From positions 3,782,001 to 3,846,000 of the forward strand of contig JAQSEB010000032.1 of the NCBI GenBank assembly GCA_030063045.1: a stretch of DNA of 64,000 nucleotides, written 5' to 3'. Positions within the stretch are counted from its first letter, which is position 1. Each line of letters begins with the position of its first letter. Of this stretch, positions 58,968 through 64,000 are shown piece by piece. The translations under genes and the position numbers were made by a program. This DNA comes from Pratylenchus scribneri (lineage: Eukaryota; Nematoda; Chromadorea; Rhabditida; Pratylenchidae). The notes below the pieces were generated by a model. It was not told where the DNA came from and made no database searches. It saw nothing but the letters and a program-made list of their open reading frames with translations.

Positions 58968-60058
58968 ATGCATTTCGGGCAAAGGAATGGCTTTATCTCC
59001 TCCATTTTACTCTGCCATTTCTTCATTTTCATGCAAATTTATTTCATCTCTTCTTCGCCTACATCAAATATTCAACAACAAAAAAGACATTTCCTTTTGC
59101 CCAGTTATCTTTTCAAAACAAATGAACAACCTAAAAGGCAAATTAAGGTGAATTTTTGGGGAATATTTGATTATTTTAATATTAGTCCTAATCTAAGGCT
59201 AAAGTGGTTTGAGACAAGAACTGGGCCTAAACTCTCGCCCCGGACCTTCTGAGGCCTAAGCCCCCATTGGCTTAATGAACGGGATGGGGATTAGAGGCGA
59301 ATTTACTTTAAATATTCTTTATTAATTGTGCTGGAAAATGTGATAAAAATGTGAAGGAAAAAATACATTTATAGGATGGAAAAAGGGCTGATTTAAAAAG
59401 GCAGATTGAGGCAATATTTGATTGATTGAAAAGGTGACAGGTGAATAGGCAAAAAGTGGGGATACAGAGGAAAAATAGGAAAGGCTCTTAGGCATACAAT
59501 ATTAATAATTTGAACATATTACCATCGAAAATATTCAGCCAACCGTGGAAATGGTGCCCATTGATGCTCCACCACAATTTGACCAATCTTTGGATGTGCC
59601 CGCAAACATTTTCCCTATTAGAAAAGCCCCAAAAGAGCCATTTGCCATGCGGTAATTCCTTCTATATCCCCTTTTATATTTAATATTTTCATTTTAGTCC
59701 TTGCTATTTCTCTCCAATCCAATGTCTTCTCCATACGCCGGAACATGATCGAAAATTCCAAAATTACCCGGAATTCCAACAAAATGCCTATTCCCGTGGA
59801 AATATGGAACAAATTCCGAGCCAATCAAATGCAAATAATTTGCAAATAAATCCATCCAACCGGGTGAAGGCAGCCGTTGTGGAGGCACTTTTGGCCCAAA
59901 AACAATTAATGGGGAAGAAGGTCAAAGCGAGGAGAATGTTACGGCAAAGTGAGGCAATTGGAGGAGGAATGGAAGAGGACGGAAATGTGGCACAACGAGG
60001 AGGAATGGGAATGGGCAGACAACGACTTTTTGGCAATCCATGGAGGAGAGGACTTTGA
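58968..60058 (+). CDS. Secreted peptide precursor with allatostatin-C-like CYFSPIQC loop
   Basis: Predicted 217-aa prepropeptide. Exons 58968-59147, 59539-59651 and 59698-60058 join in frame (GT-AG). A hydrophobic leader (FISSILLCHFFIFMQIYFIS) starts the protein. Across the second splice junction it reads AMRPCYFSPIQCLLHTPEHD. The C-x6-C loop with Tyr-Phe-x-Pro-Ile matches the allatostatin C/CC pattern (CYFNPISC), with S for N and Q for S. An R lies just before the Pro; basic sites follow downstream. The C-terminal part is Gln/Asn-rich, then basic (GKKVKARRMLRQ). The leader, loop and splice continuity are seen; neuropeptide identity is inferred. Intron 1 contains dispersed repeat copy B. Confidence 0.62.
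59178..59497 (+). mobile_element. Dispersed repeat copy B, uninterrupted
   Basis: About 320 bp starting ATTAGTCCTAATCTAAGGC and ending AAAGGCTCTTAGGCAT. It is colinear with copy A at 25,868-26,526 apart from the nested insertion in copy A. It lies in intron 1 of the peptide precursor gene. No coding frame. Confidence 0.8.
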
Positions 60059-60754
60059 ACAATTAAAAAATGAGAATATGAAAATGGAGGGAAATGGCAC
60101 AGCAATTTTAATTATCAAAGAAAAATGTGCATTTTTTGTTGTTTGGAATTCACATCAAAATTATTACAAAATAAATTTTCATATTTATTTAATTCGAGAC
60201 TCTCGAAAAAAATTGTAGGAATTTTGAAAAATTGTCACTATCATTTCCATGGCAATTTCGGGTCACAAAATGAGCACAAAATCCTCTCTCATTGTTTCGT
60301 ACTTATGTATTATCTACTTGCAAATTTTTTTCACCCCTAAAATCACCCTATATCTTACCCCCAAAATTAGTCGTGAGATTCTAACCCTAAATAGTGTATT
60401 TTCATCTATTTTAAATTAAATTTGAATAATATAATAAGAACAAAAAATTTTCAAATCTAGAGGTAGTTAATAATTAAATACCCATTATTTTATACATAAA
60501 CATATTAATAAAAAAAAATTGTAAAATAATAAATAAATGGGCCTTTTGGTTGGGTGGTGGACAATGGGCTTAAGGATTGGTGGGAGACTGGTCAAACAAA
60601 GCCAAAAGAAACCATCAAAATTGCTGGAATTGACTACCATTTGGAATTATTCTTTTTGCCCATTCTCGGCTTCATCCCTCCTATTTATTAGTCCACGAAA
60701 TGATTAAAAGATGGCCGCCAATTTGCAATTCCCCCTTCGCATTGTTTCCTTGAA
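60059..60754. other. Intergenic region before the astacin gene
   Basis: AT-rich 3' flank and promoter region. The frame at 59,949-60,218 overlaps the peptide gene's last exon out of register and is not called. Confidence 0.5.
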
Positions 60755-63501
60755 ATGAACGGCACAAAATTGGTTGCAATTTTGTTTTTCATTTTGTTCG
60801 AAGGAAATATCGCATTAATGCCAATGCCAATTCAAATTGAGGAGGAACCACTTTCGCCGTATAAATTCAATAAAAAAATTGGCCAAAGGCTCATTTATGG
60901 CGACATTTGTGCGTTTACATTTAAATTTAAATGATAGTATTTTATTTGGCTAAAAACAATTATTACAACGGTTTAATGGTTTGTCCTATACCTCTAAAGT
61001 CTAAACCCTGTACCCAATCGAAAGAACTCATTAAGACGCATCGATTGGTATATAATTTGTTATGGTTTAATCAAAAATTAAGGGTATTAAACTATTTTAA
61101 TCATCTTTCGATTTTTGGTTTAAAACTATTTTATCATTAGCTTATCGCAAATGAAAAATGTAATTATCAAACTATGCTTTTCAAATAGATCTATCCATTG
61201 GGTAAATAGTTTAGGGATTAGGAACCTCTATAATTTTTTGACCAATTTTTTTTCACAATTTTAAATATTTCTCAAATTTATGTAAATATTTTTCTCCCAA
61301 TGTTTTTAGTACTTTCACCAAAACAGCTTAAAATGCACCGTCGTCAATTTGGCCGAAATCGAGAGGACACAAAACAAATGGAACAAAGCAATCGACCCAA
61401 TTTGGTCCTAAAACATATTGCCATCAAGGAAACACACAATAATCGATGGCCGCACAATGAAATTCCATTTTTATTCTCCACAAAATTTTCCGAACGACAG
61501 TAAGCCAAAAAAATGAATTTGGTCAAAAATGGCATTCATTTAATTATTACCAATTTGGGAACAAGAGAAGGGCAAAGTATAGTGGGGATTATTGACATTT
61601 TCATTTTTCACCCAATAAATTCCATTTCCATAATTCCATTGTTCACATAAATGGCACACACAATCCTCACCACTAAATGGGACATAAAATTCGAGCGTTA
61701 CGTTTTTGTTTCGAGTTTGCTAAACTATAAAGGAAGGACACAAATTTTAATTACCGTAGTATAAACTCTTTAATTCCCCTTTCTCACCCTCGATTTTGAC
61801 ATGACAGGGTAACTTCAAAAAAATTTTTAATGCATTTTCTTAATTCCCTAAAGATCTACAAAATCCGCGGTATAATTAGTTAAAAAATATCCAAAAAAAA
61901 AGAATTTTAAAATCCAATTTTCCAATTTTGAAGTTTGAAGAGGTGAAAAAATAATTTCCCATTAAGAATTAAAAGAGATTATTAAGTATTTTAATTGTGG
62001 CAAATTGAATTGCACAAAATGCTAATACTAAAATTAAATAATCTTATTAAGGAAGGAGGCAATTCAAGAGGCATTGTCCGTTTTGGAGGCGAACAGTTGT
62101 TTTCGTTTTGTTCCTCGACGGCTTCAACGCGATTTCCTCTATTTTGATATGCGCGAGGCAACAAAATCCATCCCTTTCATCAAATTAATTTAAATTCAGG
62201 GTTGTTTCTCATTTGTTGGCAAAATCGGTGGCCGTCAACTTCTTTCCCTTGCCGCCGGCTGTCTTCACGATTATATCATTTGGCGAGTGGGGAAATATAA
62301 TTATTTGATGGCGTAACTAAGATTCCATTTTTAATCCAATTTTTTGATTTTTCACAATTTTATGAACCAAAAATTAATAAAATTTTGAGACCCATTTTAC
62401 TTCGAAATATCCTAAAAAAAATTTCGATTTAATATTAATTTTTCTAGGCATGAAGTAATGCACGCATTGGGTATGAATTAAATTAAAATATGGCAAATAT
62501 ATTGGATTTTGATTGAAAGGACTTGAACATGAACATCAAAGACCGGATCGAGATGAATTCATCCAAATCAAATGGGAAAATGTGGAACCCGGCAAAGAAA
62601 GTATGGAATGAATGGGGATGGCTAAAAGTAGTTAATGGATTTACAAATAAATATATTCATCATCTAATAATTAATTTAAATTATTTTTACCGTAAATGAA
62701 AGCATTTTGAATTGCCACTTAATAAGATGAAAACCCCCCTTTACCCTGTAAAAAATCGTTTATTTTATTAATTTTTTGTCTTTTGCAGTAAATTTTGACA
62801 AAATCAAATGGTCGGATGTGGACCTTTATCACACCTACGATTATCATTCATTAATGCATTATGACGGAACAGCATTTGGGCGAATGAATCCAAGGAATCG
62901 AAAGCCAATGGTCACAATGGAACCATTGCAGGTGAATTCAAAAATGAATATGTTCATATAAACAATTTTAGGAGGGCATTTTATTGCATGATAATTTTGA
63001 ATTGACCAAATTGGATGTGGAAAAACTGCAAATTCTGAGTAATTGTGATTCGAATAGTGAGTCCAAACAATTAAATTTAAGCATTCCCTCGAACATTAAT
63101 TAGAATTAAAATTGCGTCCTAGCCTTGGATTTGCCCCCTCAAATAATTGCAAAGATAAATCCACAAATTGTCAATCATTGGCGGAAAGAGGATTCTGTGC
63201 CGAAATACGCTATATGCGGTTGATTCGAATTCAATGCCAGAAAAGTTGCGGATTTTGCGAGAATGGGAAGGAGGAGAAAAATAAAATCCACCAAATTCGA
63301 ATTGACGAAACACAAATTGGAATTGGAAATGAGGAAATGGGAAAGGGAAGGGAAGAAGAAGCCGAGAAAATTGTGGAAAGTGAAGAAGGGGAACACGGAG
63401 TGGATGCGCATTACACAAAATGGAGTTATCCAAAAAAGAAGGAGGAAACGGGAAGGATGAAAGAAGAGAAATTTGATTATTATGGAAGTTGGGGACAATA
63501 A
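60755..63501 (+). CDS. Astacin metalloprotease with ShKT domain (NAS family)
   Basis: Secreted zinc endopeptidase, 420 aa. Exons 60755-60908, 61310-61499, 62052-62157, 62200-62282, 62448-62470, 62520-62600, 62789-62931, 62972-63056 and 63104-63501 join in frame. A signal peptide (LVAILFFILFEGNIA) and propeptide precede NNRWPHNEIPFLFS, the mature start. Then CFRFVPR, EGCFSFVGKIGGRQLLSLAA, the complete zinc site HEVMHALGLEHEHQRPD, and the Met-turn SLMHYDGTAFG. A ShKT domain with six Cys follows (CKDKSTNC...FCAEI...CQKSCGFC), then a Glu/Lys-rich tail. Introns 3 and 4 begin with GC (62,158 and 62,283). The active site is complete, so it is probably functional. Confidence 0.93.
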
Positions 63502-64000
63502 AGTAATAGATTAGGGAAATTGTTGTGAATGATGAATGAATTGACAAATTTGATGATTTAATTAAAAAATTTATTAATTGAAATTATATTTAGTAATTCC
63601 GATTTAAATAAACAACAAGAATAGAACAATTATTTTGAGTTTGTTTTGACTTTTGCTAATAACAATAAAATACTGAAAATAAATGGATTGATGCATAGAG
63701 TATATACATAATGGTTGGCTATAGAATATAGCCACTCTTATTTTTCTATTACTGATGAGTGGTTGGTTGCTCGGTTGGAAGTTGGATGAAATTGAAGGCG
63801 GCTGGCAGCAGCAGCTGGAAATGTTTTGCTTATTCTCTGCATCATCCCCGAATTTTTCTACTCAATTCTTTCAACATTTACGTTTGGCTGCTTTCCGTAC
63901 ATTTGTCATTCTCGCGCAAAATTATTCCCGAATACCCGAATAGTTTTAAAATGCAAATGAATGAACAAGGAAAATTGAAAGAATTTGTTGCTTATCTCCA
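63502..64000. other. Intergenic end of window
   Basis: Astacin 3' flank and AT-rich sequence. A 62-codon frame at 63,755-63,943 has no recognisable features. Confidence 0.5.

Overview
This is a 64 kb piece of a nematode nuclear genome, most likely a tylenchid (plant-parasitic or related) worm. It is AT-rich, has very short introns (about 40-60 nt), and carries nematode-typical families: LIPS-type class 2 lipase, CX-module membrane protein, receptor guanylyl cyclase, astacin with a C-terminal ShKT domain, galectin and a serpentine chemoreceptor. An unusually high share of introns begin with GC instead of GT (8 of 49 placed by hand in the genes with full exon lists), a trait I recall for cyst nematodes. 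No species name can be proven from the sequence.

Layout. 0.26-5.9 kb: a complete core-histone cluster as two divergent pairs, H3(-)/H2A(+) and H4(-)/H2B(+). All four genes have introns and replication-type 3' stem-loops. 6.0-7.6 kb: a 13-exon secreted lipase (-). 8.8-10.1 kb: a chemoreceptor (+). 11.3-12.0 kb: a galectin with a Pro/His-rich tail (+). 12.2-13.9 kb: cytochrome P450 (-). 14.8-16.0 kb: an unrecognised secreted Cys-containing protein (+). 16.0-22.2 kb: receptor guanylyl cyclase (-). 22.9-24.5 kb: PCH-2/TRIP13 AAA+ ATPase (-). 25.0-27.0 kb: trypsin-like protease (-). 27.3-28.0 kb: CX-module membrane protein (-). 28.9-31.3 kb: the largest minisatellite. 32.1-34.4 kb: SLC7-type amino-acid transporter (+). 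34.7-37.7 kb: Cys-loop ligand-gated channel subunit with an acidic N-terminal extension (+). 39.0-40.1 kb: Myb/SANT-like protein (+). 40.2-42.1 kb: MEK5-like kinase with PB1 domain (-). 43.1-44.4 kb: small multi-pass membrane protein (+). 44.4-53.7 kb: gene-poor, pyrimidine-rich region with one minisatellite and a tRNA-like sequence. 53.7-55.6 kb: dystroglycan-like protein (+). 59.0-60.1 kb: secreted peptide precursor with an allatostatin-C-like disulfide loop (+). 60.8-63.5 kb: astacin (+).

Repeats. Two minisatellite families recur. One has the core GGCGGAATTA (four loci, monomers of about 24 to 32 bp); the other has the core TTCCGGAAAG (three loci, all inside introns). Several dispersed elements occur as recognisable pairs or as long-inverted-arm elements, mostly within introns.

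The genes are independent eukaryotic transcription units, not an operon. The functional links are the histone cluster (shared promoters, shared 3' signals, E2F-like sites) and, loosely, a set of secreted or signalling proteins. Exon structures were worked out by hand from reading frame, splice sites and family motifs.
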